From contig JABELC010000004.1 of the NCBI GenBank assembly GCA_028455995.1, positions 1 through 64,000 of the forward strand: a stretch of 64,000 nt of DNA. The letters are read 5' to 3'. Source of the stretch: Scleromitrula shiraiana. Lineage: Eukaryota; Ascomycota; Leotiomycetes; Helotiales; Sclerotiniaceae. A program made the translations under genes and the position numbers. Each line of letters opens with the position of its first letter. The first letter of the stretch is position 1. Under the pieces are notes generated by a model, which made no database searches, was not told where the DNA came from, and saw nothing but the letters and a program-made list of their open reading frames with translations. This document shows, one piece after another, positions 34,571 to 46,150 of this stretch.

Positions 34571-36526
34571 GTGTATTGGTAGATTGTTGGTAATATTCTG
34601 TCCTGTAGAAAACTAGTTGACTGAGACCGAACTCAGAGGAATTTTTAGTGATCACGAATGTCACGGCCGAGTTGAACCTTTTTTCATATTTTTGAGTCAT
34701 TGACAACCAATTCTAATGAGTTTAAACATTCATGATATATCCTTGTGATGCCGTTGGGCAATATAAACTAGGATGTGGACATGCAGCCTCGCGTATTATC
34801 GATGAAAGTGAAGTAAATTCAAATATACAAAGATTTTTGGCGTTCGGGCTACCGAGTCGGCTTCCTTGACGCTTCAAGTAATTTCACTTTAACTCAAAAG
34901 AAAGGCATAACACAACACCACTATACCAGAACAAACTACCCCAATTGAACAATTTGATTCAATTAAATCCAATTCAACATCAGCAGCAAAATTACCGTCA
35001 GCGGCAGCACCAGAATTAGCATTGGGATAGAGTTTACTTTGCAACTATCACGATGGCTCAGTCACTATCGTATAAAACCAAGAAGGGGGAGATTTTGCAG
35101 GCTTGCACGAGAACAGGCATTTGCACAACTGCAGAGTTCATGCAGAAATTTCACGAGATCAAGTGTTCGCAATCACTCAATGATCTCTTTGCAAACTTTA
35201 CTGCAGAGTAATTGGAGTTAATGGAGGATTTAGCATTATGGAACTCATTCTGTAAGTACTATGTGTGTAACTTGATCATTCCCAAATTTATTCTAACTAT
35301 GATAGTCGATGAACCATTTCCATGGATAAAGTTTATCGAACAGCAATAACCTAGCAATCGAGCAGTACGGGCAGAGCATAAGCAAAGGTATGTTGCAAGA
35401 GAAATTGTATTATTTTCACACTTAGCTTTCAATTAAATGATACAATCCGCTAGATGTTAGGTACTGATTTGAATAATGTAACTGAACATCGTGTTTTTTA
35501 ATATTAGATCGGATGGTATGATATTCCGAATATTCAACTAGAACATGATGAATCAATTCGTGCACCCTCCTCCCTCGTAAGAGCTTGAATTCATACTAAA
35601 ATACTATAAAATATGATAGACCACTACGTTCTGACTGTTTCATACCTATATCTTGCCCTATATCGAGTCAAGAGGCGACGACACTTGAGGTTGATAGTAA
35701 TTCAAGCAAGATCTGTTCTGACTTGAGCATCAGCACAATATGAGCTCAAGGCAAAGGTACGGAAGGAAAAATCAGGTGAAACGAGGATTGATGTGATATT
35801 GATTACAACGTCATTAAATGTTATCTGGTGGTCCGGGACTCAAGTATCAGATCGCCAAGAATATCTCGCACAGATCATGACTTCACTTCCACCAACGTTT
35901 TGTCCGTGATGTCATTGATTCTCACTACTAAAAACTTTATATAACCCTAAAAACGGAGAAATTGATATATAAAAAGCAGTGAGTTATGGATCAGGCTGTA
36001 GAGATAGCTCGACCGGAGTCTTTCCTCGAAGTAAAATCAATAAATTGTGCAGTAGCAAAGCGGCCGTCAATGCCGGATCTGAAATTCGATTGGACGGTAA
36101 CCGCATCCCAGGCTCGCTCGTGTTTCAACTAACATCGGCTCGTGTATCAGCTCTAGGTGATAGTTGGAGATCTAAGATCTAGATCTCGATCACATTTTGA
36201 TGGCTTTCACATTGAGGATTTCAATTTATATATGTAGCTTAAGATATGCGGAAGGCAGGATTCCCTTACGAGATCATTCATGCAAGCATCTCAATGACGA
36301 TACTATGCGGAGAGAATGGAGATATTTCTCGTGATGAGAAGGGATTCCTGGTGAAAAAATGAGATCTTATTATTTAGGACATAAAAGAGTAACTCTTGTG
36401 AACCATGATTTCACTGCAAACCTCAAATACCACAAACTATATAACCATACAATGATATCCCATTACTATTGTCCACGACTCCACAACCTATTAACATATA
36501 ATGCAATAGGAAATATTTAATTAATC
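34571..36526. other. Intergenic region with one doubtful 52-codon ORF
   Basis: Nearly 2 kb. An ATG-started frame at 35053-35211 (MAQSLSYKTKKGEILQACTR...) is the only stretch with a protein-like look. It is interrupted by TAA, then readable residues (LELMEDLALWNSF) continue to a GTAAGT at about 35250. It may be a decayed exon. Nothing else is recognised. Confidence 0.3.
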
Positions 36527-37953
36527 ATGATAAGTCCAAGAAGGCGACCAGAACTCGAAAGTCCCATACTAGGGGATGAAATACCGTTACAGTTGGACCA
36601 GTACTATACCTCATACCGCGATGTAATACCACCTGAGCCAGCCGCCCAACGAAACAGTATAAGTCTACCTATGCAACGTTTCGATACCCCAAGAATACTG
36701 TGGAATGAAGAACCACAGCATGGGGAGGCATACACATATAGAGCAGATGACGACGAGCCAATTGTTGGCCTGGCCAGCGGGACGGAGAATAACATCAGAA
36801 AACATAGTTCAAATAGAAGCAGACAATGGGTGAAGACACTTCAATCGCAAGAAAGCCGCCAGAGAAATAAGAGACGGAAACAACCAACACCGTGGATGAA
36901 ATGGATGAATAGCGAATGGAAAAATCGTAAGTAATCTGCAAAAACATCTTATTGTGCAGAGATTCTGATGCCTACAGATATGGTTGCTGTAATTAGCGAA
37001 TTTATAGGGACAGCACTATTTCTATTCTTTGGATACGCTGGTATCACCGTTGCGAAGTCAGACGGTCGTACTACATCCGATCTCCAGGTCCTATTTTATA
37101 TATCCGCAACCTTCGGTACTAGTCTGATGGTCAATGCTTGGATATTCTTTCGTATTAGTGGAGGCTTGTTCAATCCGGCTGTAAGTGTTCAAGAATGTAT
37201 GACAAAATCGTAAGCTAATGCTAGTCGTAGGTGACACTTGCTCTTGCTCTTCTCCGCGCGGTATCACCTGTTCGTGCCGTTCTATTGGTAGTCACGCAAC
37301 TTGCGGCATCATGTTTAGCTGCTCTCCTTGTTGAAGTGATATTCCCAGTTAAGCTCAATGTGGCTACAACTCTTGGCGGTGGAACATCATTAGCACAGGG
37401 GTTTTTAATCGAGGCAATAACTACGGCGGTACTAGTTTTTACCATCATAATGCTAGCCGTGGAAAAGACTCGAGCCACCTTCGTAGCACCAATTGGTATC
37501 GGACTCGCGCTCTTCGTAGCTCATATGATCTCTGTTAAATTTACCGGAGCATCATTAAACCCAGCTCGTAGTTTTGGTCCATCCGCAATCACTGGTGACT
37601 TTGCACGGTATCATTGGATCTATTGGGCTGGTCCGATTCTTGGAGCTGGGTTAGCAGTGTTGTTCTTCCGATTGATCAAACTATTGGAATATGAGATGGC
37701 CATGCCGGGGCAGGATGGTGACCCAGATAATGACCCTACGCAGAATCCATTGCACGAGGTTGCAAAGAATGCTCAGGAGAGGGAAGATGACATTGAGACA
37801 ATTCCTACATCACCATACAGAGATGGGGGGTTTCTCCACACGAAGAGCTCGATGAGCAACTTAACTGGAGGGCGAAGATATGACAATCGTAGAAGAAGGA
37901 TGGATGATATTGAGGCTCAATGGTATAGACCGGGATATCAAAATGTGATATGA
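36527..37953 (+). CDS. Aquaporin (MIP family) with long N- and C-terminal extensions
   Basis: Six-helix water/solute channel of the plasma membrane or an internal membrane. The CDS is join(36527..36926, 36978..37180, 37231..37953), 441 aa. Residues 1-134 are a hydrophilic extension (MISPRRRPELESP ... QSQESRQRNKRRKQPTPW) followed by the channel. TM1 is VISEFIGTALFLFFGYAG. The first pore loop carries GGLFNPAV (split by intron 2 right after NPA). The second carries GASLNPARSFGPS. The Arg after the second NPA is the selectivity-filter arginine of water channels, and the SLNPARSFGP wording favours an orthodox aquaporin over an aquaglyceroporin. The C-terminal tail is Asp/Asn/Arg-rich and likely regulatory. 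Both NPA motifs are intact. Confidence 0.93.
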
Positions 37954-38753
37954 GGAGTGGTTTTTACCAGTGATGCTAATATGATAGTAGATAATTGTAA
38001 ATATAAAAAATGACATAACACATCACAGCCACAAACTATCTGAGATGGTCATTGGCAGAGTAAAATGATCATACAATAACAAGTAAGGTAGGTCTGTAAT
38101 AGTGAGATTTTGATGGCTAGATCCACTTAGATGCTCTTAAATAGTTATCCATTGGGTTGAGGTTTCTTCAAACAGCCTGCAACCGATACTCATGATGATT
38201 GGAGGTTATAGCAGACCTATGATGCCGGAAATTTCTCAGGGGTCGCAAGCAAAATCGTAAGTATAGAATGCCAGCCCTCATCTCATTAGACATCGTGCAT
38301 GATTGGGAAGCGCTGATAATGAATTACCTCGGACGAGAAGACAACTGCAGAGACTCTATAAAATATCGCTACTATTTTTTTCATAACTATTTCATCCTGT
38401 AATAAAGGTATATAATGAAGATTGAGATACAACTACATGAGTGATACAACTACATGAGTGATACAACTACATGAGTGATACAACTACATGAGTGATACAA
38501 CTACATGAGTGATATAACAGTTCACGGGAGATCCGTTCTTTTTGAATTGAGTTGTGAATTTAGGTAGTGAATTATACAAGGCGGAAAGAATGCGGGGCTC
38601 GTGGGGGAAAGAAAATATGCGCTAAAGGTGCCAATGCGCAACCGGAAAAAAAAATCTCGAATACGAAAAACCTCGAGATACTTTTTGAAGAAACAAGAAG
38701 GGAAACTCATAACTCTCAATAATCACAAAATATCTCAATTTGAAGTCGCAAGG
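37954..38753. other. Intergenic region with a 17-bp tandem repeat
   Basis: 800 bp between the aquaporin stop and YTM1 start. It holds the tandem repeat at 38426-38510 and A-rich leader sequence (38640-38655). No gene. Confidence 0.5.
38426..38510 (+). repeat. 17-bp tandem repeat, five exact copies
   Basis: Unit GATACAACTACATGAGT in five head-to-tail copies; a diverged sixth begins GATATAAC. It lies about 245 bp upstream of the YTM1 start. Confidence 0.95.
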
Positions 38754-40250
38754 ATGGCTCAATCTCATGGCCAGGTTCAGGTGCATTTTACCACCACCTC
38801 ACCAGATATAGAACTACCAGAAGGAAAACGACAACTTCTTGTTCCTACTGGTAAAGTCATACCATGAACCATCAGACAGTGGTATTAGCTAACCCATTTT
38901 ATAGATGTTCGAAGATATGGCCTGTCACAAATTCTCAATTCGGAGTCTATGCTTGATACCTCTTCACCTATACCATTCGACTTCCTAATTAACGGCACAT
39001 TCTTGCGAACAACACTCGATGAATACCTCACTGCGAACGGTTTATCCTCCGAATCGACCTTGACTCTCCAATACGTACGAAGTTTAATACCACCTCTTTA
39101 CGAAGCGAGTTTTGAACATGATGACTGGGTTAGCACAGTCGATATTCTCTCTACAAGTTCTTCAGCTGGCATATGGGGTAATGGTTCTATACAATCAGGA
39201 CAAGAGCGCATAGTATCTGGATCTTATGACGGTCTGTTAAGAGTGTGGAACAAGTCAGGTCAAGCAATTGCGACATCTGCATCTGTTAGTGCTGGAGGAC
39301 ATTCATCCGGTATCAAATCTGCAAGATTTCTTTCCCCTACACAAATCGCATCTGCAGGTCTCGACCGTACGATTAGGATATGGAATTATGCCGAAGCGGA
39401 GGACCACTTTTCAGCGGAACTCAAACCAACATTGGAATTATATGGTCACACAGGTAGCATAGACTCAATTGCAGTTCATGGTCCGTCCAATCGCGTTCTA
39501 TCCGCCTCGGCAGACGGTCAAATTGGTTTCTGGAGTTCATCGAAATCTTCCGCGCCAGCTGTAGATAGTAGTTTAATTTCAGGCCCTTCCGCAAAACGAC
39601 GTAAGATTACGACTTCTACATCGACCCCACAACGCGGTCCTCTTTCTCTCATCGACTGTCACAATGGACCAGCATCAGCCGTCATCTTCAATCCTCAGGA
39701 TTCAACAGTTGCATACTCGGCTTCTCAAGATCATACCATTCATACCCTTGATCTTACAACCGCTCGAACCGTCGACACAAGAACCTTGTTGAACCCTATA
39801 CTTTCATTAAGCGCCTTACCAGGTATCAGCCATCAGTTATTAGCTGCGGGAACAACAGCACGACATATCGCATTAATCGACCCTAGAGCTTCTGCTTCTA
39901 CTACACAAGCAATGACTCTCCGTGGACACACAAATTTCGTCTCTTCGATATTTCCGGACCCTGATAGCAGTTATGGTCTTGTATCAGCGAGTCACGATGG
40001 TACATGTCGTGTTTGGGATTTGAGGAGTACAAGACAAGGAACAAAGGACGAAGGACTCGGACTTGTGGGAGAGGCGGTTTATATCATCGAAAGAGAAAGT
40101 CGTAAAGGAAAATCAACCAAAACTGTGGGCGGTGAAGGCGTTAAGGTGTTTGAAGTTGCATGGGATAAAGATATTGGTATTGTCAGTGGTGGTGAGGATA
40201 AAATGGTTCAAGTGAATAAAGGAAGAGGTGTTACAAGACCGGAAAGTTAG
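38754..40250 (+). CDS. YTM1: Ribosome biogenesis protein Ytm1 (NLE + WD40)
   Basis: Component of the Nop7/Erb1/Ytm1 (PeBoW) complex of 60S pre-ribosomes. It is pulled by the Rea1/Mdn1 AAA ATPase through its N-terminal ubiquitin-like NLE domain. The CDS is join(38754..38850, 38905..40250), 480 aa, close to yeast Ytm1 (460 aa). The NLE domain is at about residues 8-95 (VQVHFTTTSPDIELPEG; PFDFLINGTFLRTTLDEYL; LQYVRSLIPP). WD40 blades then follow, including SGSYDGLLRVWNKSG, ASAGLDRTIRIWNYA, LSASADGQIGFWSSS, YSASQDHTIHTLDL and VSASHDGTCRVWDLR. A basic KRRKITTST between blades 3 and 4 could be a nuclear signal. The C-terminus ends VSGGEDKMVQVNKGRG. Confidence 0.95.
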
Positions 40251-40973
40251 TTGTTATACCCTTTTTCAAATGACCGAGTTAGGATATGTACTATGATTTA
40301 ATATCAATTCTCATCGTTGTTAGTTGTCAATATTTGATCTTCGTTCTGCAAGGCGTACCACAAGTTCAGCCTTTTGACCCACGGTTCGTTCAAAATACTC
40401 ATCATATCAAGTCCAAAGTAACAATGTCCTTTCCAAGCCCCCCTTTTTCGTAAACTCGTCAATCTAGTACACGATTGACGCTAGATTAATTACTCCGACT
40501 TCTCATATATTGCCGCTAGATATTCATTTACCGTAAAAAGTTCATTTTTTGCGGGAAAATTACGATACTATTAGTAATCCCGCTACTAGAATAAAAATTG
40601 GTCAAATTTAGCTAGTATTGCATCATCTGTAGTCAATCCACTTAAATCGCAAAAAAACTCTGTCATAATATTGACACTTGAGAAGATCTTTAAATATATA
40701 TATATATATAAGTGTTGATTATCGTGGGCACCTTTGCCCCGCCCCCTCCCCCTCATTCCCTCCTTTCTCCCAATCGGATCATCAATCAAATCTCCATATC
40801 TATACATCACGCCGCTATTATTACATGAGGGAAGTGTCATACTGTTTATATAACTTCCAATTTGAATACTCAGTATTTGGACACTCTTAGATCAATATAT
40901 ACTGGGAACTTATACTACTCAACTACACGTGGAACAATCGCGAACTCGTTCGTTCCACGATTAATAGCCCAAA
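40251..40973. promoter_or_regulatory. Promoter region of the amino-acid permease
   Basis: 720 bp. It holds a TA dinucleotide run (about 40694-40711), a C/T-rich stretch (40735-40770), an E-box CACGTG at 40926-40931 and a strong inverted repeat in the leader (listed separately). Confidence 0.45.
40928..40959 (+). promoter_or_regulatory. Stem-loop in the leader just before the permease ATG
   Basis: CGTGGAAC (40928-40935) is perfectly complementary to GTTCCACG (40952-40959). Inside, GAAC (40942-40945) can pair with GTTC (40948-40951). The structure ends 14 nt before the start codon and could affect scanning if transcribed, or act as a palindromic protein site. The CACGTG overlaps its 5' arm. 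Confidence 0.5.
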
Positions 40974-42596
40974 ATGTCCTTTGATCATAAACCCGCTCAC
41001 CTGAATACTTCATCCAACTTTCACCCTGATGATCATATCCCCGATCATGAATCAATTGATTCCAACAGTGGGCTATCCCGAGGTCTTCAGACTCGCCACT
41101 TGAGTATGATGGCTCTAGCCGGTATCATTGGGCCCGGTCTACTTGTTGGGTCGGGTGGTGCACTCGCATCGGGAGGACCTGCCTCACTCCTGATAGGTTT
41201 TGGTGTAATTGGGATTATCGCATTTTCTATCATGCAATCGCTAGGAGAACTTACGACTTTGTATCCAGCCTCGGGGTCCTTCATCTCCCTGACATCTAGA
41301 TTTTTTGACCCAGCTTTTAGTGTGGCAGTTGGCTGGAATTACTTCATTATCTGGGTGGCTGTCCTTGCAAATGAATACAATACGCTCTCTTCCATTTTTG
41401 TATTCTGGAGCGACAAAGTTCCTCTTTGGGGTTACTTTCTTATATTTTGGTTCGTATTCCTGGGTTTCCAATTGTTAGGTGTTGAGGTATTTGGAGAAGC
41501 AGAATTTTGGCTAGCTCTTCTCAAACTTGGAGGTTTGGTTGCTTTCTTCATCTTCTCCATTATATACGCAGCCGGAGGTCTTCACGGTCAAACAAACACG
41601 CTTGGATTCCAATACTGGCATGATCCTGGTGCTTTTGCCGACGGATTTCGTGGTGTAGCTAAAGTCTTCGTCTTTTGTTCTACTTTTTACGCAGGCTGCG
41701 AATCCATTGCTGTTGCAGCGGCTGAGACCCGTAATCCAGGAAGGGCAGTCCCGTTGGCCATTAGACAGGTTTTCTGGCGCATCATATTTATCTACATGGG
41801 CTCCGCTTTGTTCTTCGGTATGACATGTCCATGGAACGCGCCGGGCTTAGCTAGTGCAAGCAGTAAGGCCCTGAAAAGTCCCATGACTATTGCGATTCAG
41901 ACTGCGGGGTGGGAAGGTGGTGTACACCTCATAAACGCCTTTATATTTGCCACTTGTCTATCAGCTGTTAATAGCTCCATATATATCGGTTCGAGAACAG
42001 TCTTGTTTCTAGCAAAGGATGGGAAGGGAGCACCCAAGTTCTTAGGTCATACTGACAAGAGGGGCGTACCGATTTACGCGATTATTTTCACCAATCTCTT
42101 TGGGGCCCTATCAATGATGAATGTCAGCGCTGGAGCAGGCGCTGCATATAATTATATCGTCAACCTGTCCGGTGTGTCTACATTCCTTGTCTGGGGATCC
42201 ATCTCATTCATTCATATTCAATTCCGGAAAGCATGGAAAGCTCAAGGCCGAAGTGTCTCTTCTCTGCCATTTATTTCATTCGCATACCCATGGAATGCTT
42301 ATTTTGGTCTTGCTGCAAACGCCTTCTTGGCCTTGGTGCAGGGCTGGACATCGTTAAGTCCGTTTAATGCGGGGAACTTTGTCGATGCGTACATTTTGTT
42401 GGTTCTATTTCCATTAATTTGGCTAGGATATAAATTCTGGTTTAAGACTAGAATATGGGAGTTGAGAGAGATCGATCTAGATGAGGGAAGAAGACGTGAT
42501 TTAGATGTGGCAGGAGATTTTGAAACACTGGATGATGGGGAGGGGAGCGTGAAAGTAAAAACTCCGTTATGGAGAAGGATTGCGAGGAACTTCTGA
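40974..42596 (+). CDS. Amino-acid permease (fungal YAT family)
   Basis: Intronless, 540 aa, predicted plasma-membrane proton-coupled amino-acid importer. After a polar N-terminus (MSFDHKPAHLNTSSNFHPDD) the hallmark LSRGLQTRHLSMMALAGIIGPGLLVGSGGAL opens TM1. The conserved family strings PASGSFISLTSRFFDPAFSVAVGWNYF, EYNTLSSIFVFW, FYAGCESIAVAAAETRNPGRAVP and NSSIYIGSRTVLFLAKDGKGAP follow. Twelve hydrophobic segments are visible. The C-terminal tail is acidic (DLDEGRRRDLDVAGDFETLDD) as in endocytosis-regulated permeases. The substrate cannot be set from sequence; general or acidic/neutral amino acids are possible. Together with the asparaginase and dipeptidase it fits nitrogen scavenging. Confidence 0.92.
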   Translation: MSFDHKPAHLNTSSNFHPDDHIPDHESIDSNSGLSRGLQTRHLSMMALAGIIGPGLLVGSGGALASGGPASLLIGFGVIGIIAFSIMQSLGELTTLYPASGSFISLTSRFFDPAFSVAVGWNYFIIWVAVLANEYNTLSSIFVFWSDKVPLWGYFLIFWFVFLGFQLLGVEVFGEAEFWLALLKLGGLVAFFIFSIIYAAGGLHGQTNTLGFQYWHDPGAFADGFRGVAKVFVFCSTFYAGCESIAVAAAETRNPGRAVPLAIRQVFWRIIFIYMGSALFFGMTCPWNAPGLASASSKALKSPMTIAIQTAGWEGGVHLINAFIFATCLSAVNSSIYIGSRTVLFLAKDGKGAPKFLGHTDKRGVPIYAIIFTNLFGALSMMNVSAGAGAAYNYIVNLSGVSTFLVWGSISFIHIQFRKAWKAQGRSVSSLPFISFAYPWNAYFGLAANAFLALVQGWTSLSPFNAGNFVDAYILLVLFPLIWLGYKFWFKTRIWELREIDLDEGRRRDLDVAGDFETLDDGEGSVKVKTPLWRRIARNF

Positions 42597-43458
42597 AAAG
42601 TTAAATTTAATGTCTATGAGACGAGAAAATAATCAAAATATTCCATTGTTCAACTCAAAGTCAGACTTCTTCAGTCAATCAAAATATCTGCAAAGAAAGC
42701 TTACCTCTGAAATCATTCGCAGTAGAAATATGCAAGTCTTCTACAGAGACTCCCTACTGATGTATCCATCCTACCATATTATGTTTCTGCTTCAGTATTT
42801 CATTTTCTCAGGTCTTGATAATGAATTCTCTTTCATCCACAGAAACTGGTATTTAAGTCTGTTAAAAGCTTCAAAAGCATGGGGTGCGTGCGAGGGTTCT
42901 GGGTTTTATATGAGATAGATCAATATTTATGTTGAGTTGGGGCATTGAAGTGTTATTTTCACTACTTTTCAGTTCTTTTCTTTCGTTGCTCGATTATGTA
43001 AACTTATAGTTATTTTCATATTGTCGTTGGAGATATCAAGTTTCATAGTCAACGTCTCTATCATATAGGCGATATCAGATTCACCTTTATTTGGCTTTAA
43101 GATTTATCTTTCTCGAATATCACTGTCATTCTTTCTACGCAATCTAGCTCAAGTAGTCAATCTCAAAATCTATATCATTCAATCGTTTTGATGTATTCTG
43201 ATTATTATATATATAAAACTCAGGACGGTCACACAAAATAACAAGAATCCTGGTCGAATCCCCATCTGTTCTAGGCTTCCATTTCAGCATCTAGTGTGGT
43301 TAATGTACAGTATAAACTCAACCTCCCAATCCGTGTTCATCAGATCCACACCCCTCATTCATTCCTGTATCTTGTAAACTTAATCCACCAATCGCATATT
43401 GAATCTTTACCGAGCTTATGCGCAAAATGGCTAATCCTAGCTTGAATGAGTTGCCAAA
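42597..43458. other. Intergenic region, no gene recognised
   Basis: 860 bp of AT-rich DNA between the permease and the NLR relic. An open stretch to 42918 is a read-through of AT-poor codons without domains or a convincing start. Confidence 0.4.
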
Positions 43459-45765
43459 TTGAATGGTAGTCACATATCTCGCGCGACGAAAGGCGAAGTA
43501 GATCGATTACATCAGCGACAGGATACTCGTGATTCTCATGAACAGAATGAGAGAGTCTTTGATTCGCTTACACCGATTGATTATGATCCGCAACAGAACA
43601 ACTTTATCAACAGGAGAGAGGGGACGGGCCAGTGGCTCCTCAGCTCATCAGAATTTAATACTTCGGTAGGAACTCCATAACAAACTTTGTTTTGTCCAGG
43701 AATCATTGGCTCAGGCAAGACTATTCTTATATCATCCGTGGTAGAAGAGCTTGTTAATTGCTTTTACGATGATTAAGATGTTGGAATTGCGTACATATAT
43801 TGTAATTTCCGAAGACATCATGAACAAAAGGCCATTGATCTGCTGGCTAGCATACTGAAGCAATTAGTGAAAAGCTGTCACGCTATGCCAGACAATTTAA
43901 AGGACTGTTATGATCGCCACTCGAATAGAGGAACAAGATCTTCACTTGATGACCTGTCAAGGATTATATAATCGGTAGTTTCTGCGTATTCGAGAGTTTA
44001 TATTATAGTTGATGCTCTCGATGAATTTCAAGTGACCGATGGCTGTCGTACGAAATTTTTATCGAATATGTTTAGCCTTCGAAAAAACTATCATATAAAC
44101 CTCTTCGCGACTTCGAGATATATTCCGGAGATCAAGGGGAAATTTCATGGGAGTATGCAGTTGGAAATTCGAGTAAGCGATAAGGACATACAGAAATTTT
44201 TAGCTGCTCGTATTCCACAGTTACCTAAATGTGTTCAAATCAGAAAACATTTACAAGAAGATATAAAGACTGGTATTGTAGAGGCAGTCGAGGGAACGTA
44301 AGTAACTCCTGGTCACCCCGATAGTGGTGTACTAAATTTGTTCGCCACCTTCCCTGATGAACAGTCAGAATCTTATATCAAAAATCAGGGATTTCTGAAT
44401 CTTCCACTTAATTCCAGACAATAAAGCGGTCCAGTGTCTGGCTTCAAAGGAGACATTGTAATATTTTGATTGTTCCAACGGAAGATGTTGAATTAATCGG
44501 TACACCATCTAGTGTCTGATGAACGAAACTTACATCTGTTAGGTTCTTACTTGCCCAGCTTCATCGACTCTTTGAGATGTAAAATGTCTCCGAAAGCTAT
44601 TCGCAACGCTTTAGTAGCACTTTTCACCTAGACCAAGGGATATGAGTCAGCGTATAACGATGCGATACAGAGGATCGAAAGTCAAAATGAAGACGAAGAA
44701 GCCCTTGCCAAGTAGGTTCTTTCTTGGATCACTTGCGCTAAACGGCCACTTAAAGCCACGGAACCTCAGCACGCTATTGCGGTGGAACCAAATGAACCAA
44801 TTCTAGATGAAGAAAACTTGACGGAAATTGAAGACATGATCTCTGTGTGTGTTGGGTTAGTTACTTTTGACAAAGAAAGTAATATCATTCGTTTGGTGCA
44901 CTATACAACACAGGAGTATTTCGAACACACGAAAGGTCACTTGTTTCCGAATGCAGAGATCGACAATATATCGGCTTGCATTGATTATCTCACATTTGAA
45001 CTTTTTAATCGAAGGACTTCCCACGAAGGATCGAAAGAAAGAGTTAAGTCGAATCCATTATTTAAATACGCCACAACAAATTGGGAACAACATGCTAGGA
45101 GCATTTCAGATCTCGATTTAGCCCTGGAGCAGAAGATTTTGTAGTTCTTAAAAAACGATGGAAGACTGGAGGCATCGTCTCAAATGATATTTGACACTCC
45201 CAATCTTCTACTAGGCAGTCCTGTCAATTTGAAGTTTAGAAACGACAGTTGCATTCGCAAAACGACTCGTCTGCACTTGTCGGCATATTTTGGACTTGAA
45301 GGTATCCTTGAGAAGTTGATCAAAATGACTCAAAATCAAGATTACCTTAATGCAATAGATTTTTATGTGGGCCGGACTCCATTGATATACGCCGCTAAGA
45401 ATGGTCACCAGGCCGTTGTGTAACTACTACTCGATACAAACCAAGTCGATGTTGATATAAGAAACAGTCTATTTGGACGAACAGCACTGTCGCATGCTGC
45501 TGGACATGGGCATGAAGGAGCTGTAAAGCTATTGCTAAGCACAAACAGAGTTGATATCAATACAAAAGACCATCATGATCGAACACCACTAACCCATGAT
45601 GCACACATGGCACATAAAAGTATTGTACAATTATTGCTTAATACGGGTCAGGTCGATTCAGAAGATAATTACGGAATGTACACCGTAAGACCATCTCATA
45701 CGCTGCTATGGATGGACACGACGAGGTTGCAACATAATTGCTACAAGCTGGTCTTATCGAGATGA
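43459..45765 (+). pseudogene. NACHT-ankyrin (NLR/STAND-type) pseudogene
   Basis: Relic of a fungal NLR-like gene, a family that includes heterokaryon-incompatibility and presumed immune receptors. Readable order: a linker QWLLSSSEFNT; P-loop CPGIIGSGKTILISSVVEEL; YCNFRRHHEQKAIDLLASILKQL; Walker B VYIIVDALDE; INLFATSRYIPEI; FLLAQLH; ALAK.VLSWITCAKRPL; GLVTFDKESNIIRLVHYTTQEYF; then ankyrin repeats (GRTPLIYAAKNGHQAVV, GRTALSHAAGHGHEGAVKLLL, DRTPLTHDAHMAHKSIVQLLL). In-frame stops break it at 43678, 43774, 43969, 44629, 44713, 45142 and 45421. A small indel near 44564 shifts the frame, and a likely intron spans about 44297-44542. Apart from that indel and intron the frame is constant, so decay is mostly by nonsense changes. 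Several stops fall where Gln is expected, as C-to-T changes would give. The original start is not identified. Confidence 0.85.
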
Positions 45766-46150
45766 ACCAGGAGAGAACAAAGTCATAACGCAAAGTTTGA
45801 TGCAAGTCATCATCCACTAAATCAAGATTTACCACCCCGATAACTTGGATCATGTCAAACATTACGCACACCACGTTCCATTCGTGAGAACGGTATAGGA
45901 TTGAGTCAACTCAATTATTTGCAAAAATCAAGACTATTTTGATTTAATCTGCGCAGATTTTATAAATAAACGCACTATCATTGTATGACCTCAAGTTCCT
46001 CAACTACCCACGAAGAGAATCTACTCCTTACTTTTATTCTTTATGTCTTCTTAGCAAAAGAGAAGAAAATGTTAAAAAAGCATCGCAAGATTCCCTCATT
46101 GACAGACGTCTACCACTTGTAAATCTATCTCCCAAATCATCCAATGAAAT
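45766..46150. other. Intergenic gap between the NLR relic and the M16 gene
   Basis: 385 bp, AT-rich, no gene. The plus-strand ORF at 45981-46301 is the antisense of the acidic C-terminal exon of the M16 protease. Confidence 0.5.

Noticed and set aside
38426..38520. CRISPR-like regular repeats
   Set aside because: Units are contiguous 17-bp copies with no spacers, and the organism is a fungus; it is a minisatellite.
42580..42918. 112-codon ORF after the permease
   Set aside because: No domain, overlaps the permease stop, codons look random; probably chance.
43240..43275. tRNA B-box-like sequence GGTCGAATCC
   Set aside because: No matching A box or foldable cloverleaf upstream within tRNA distance.
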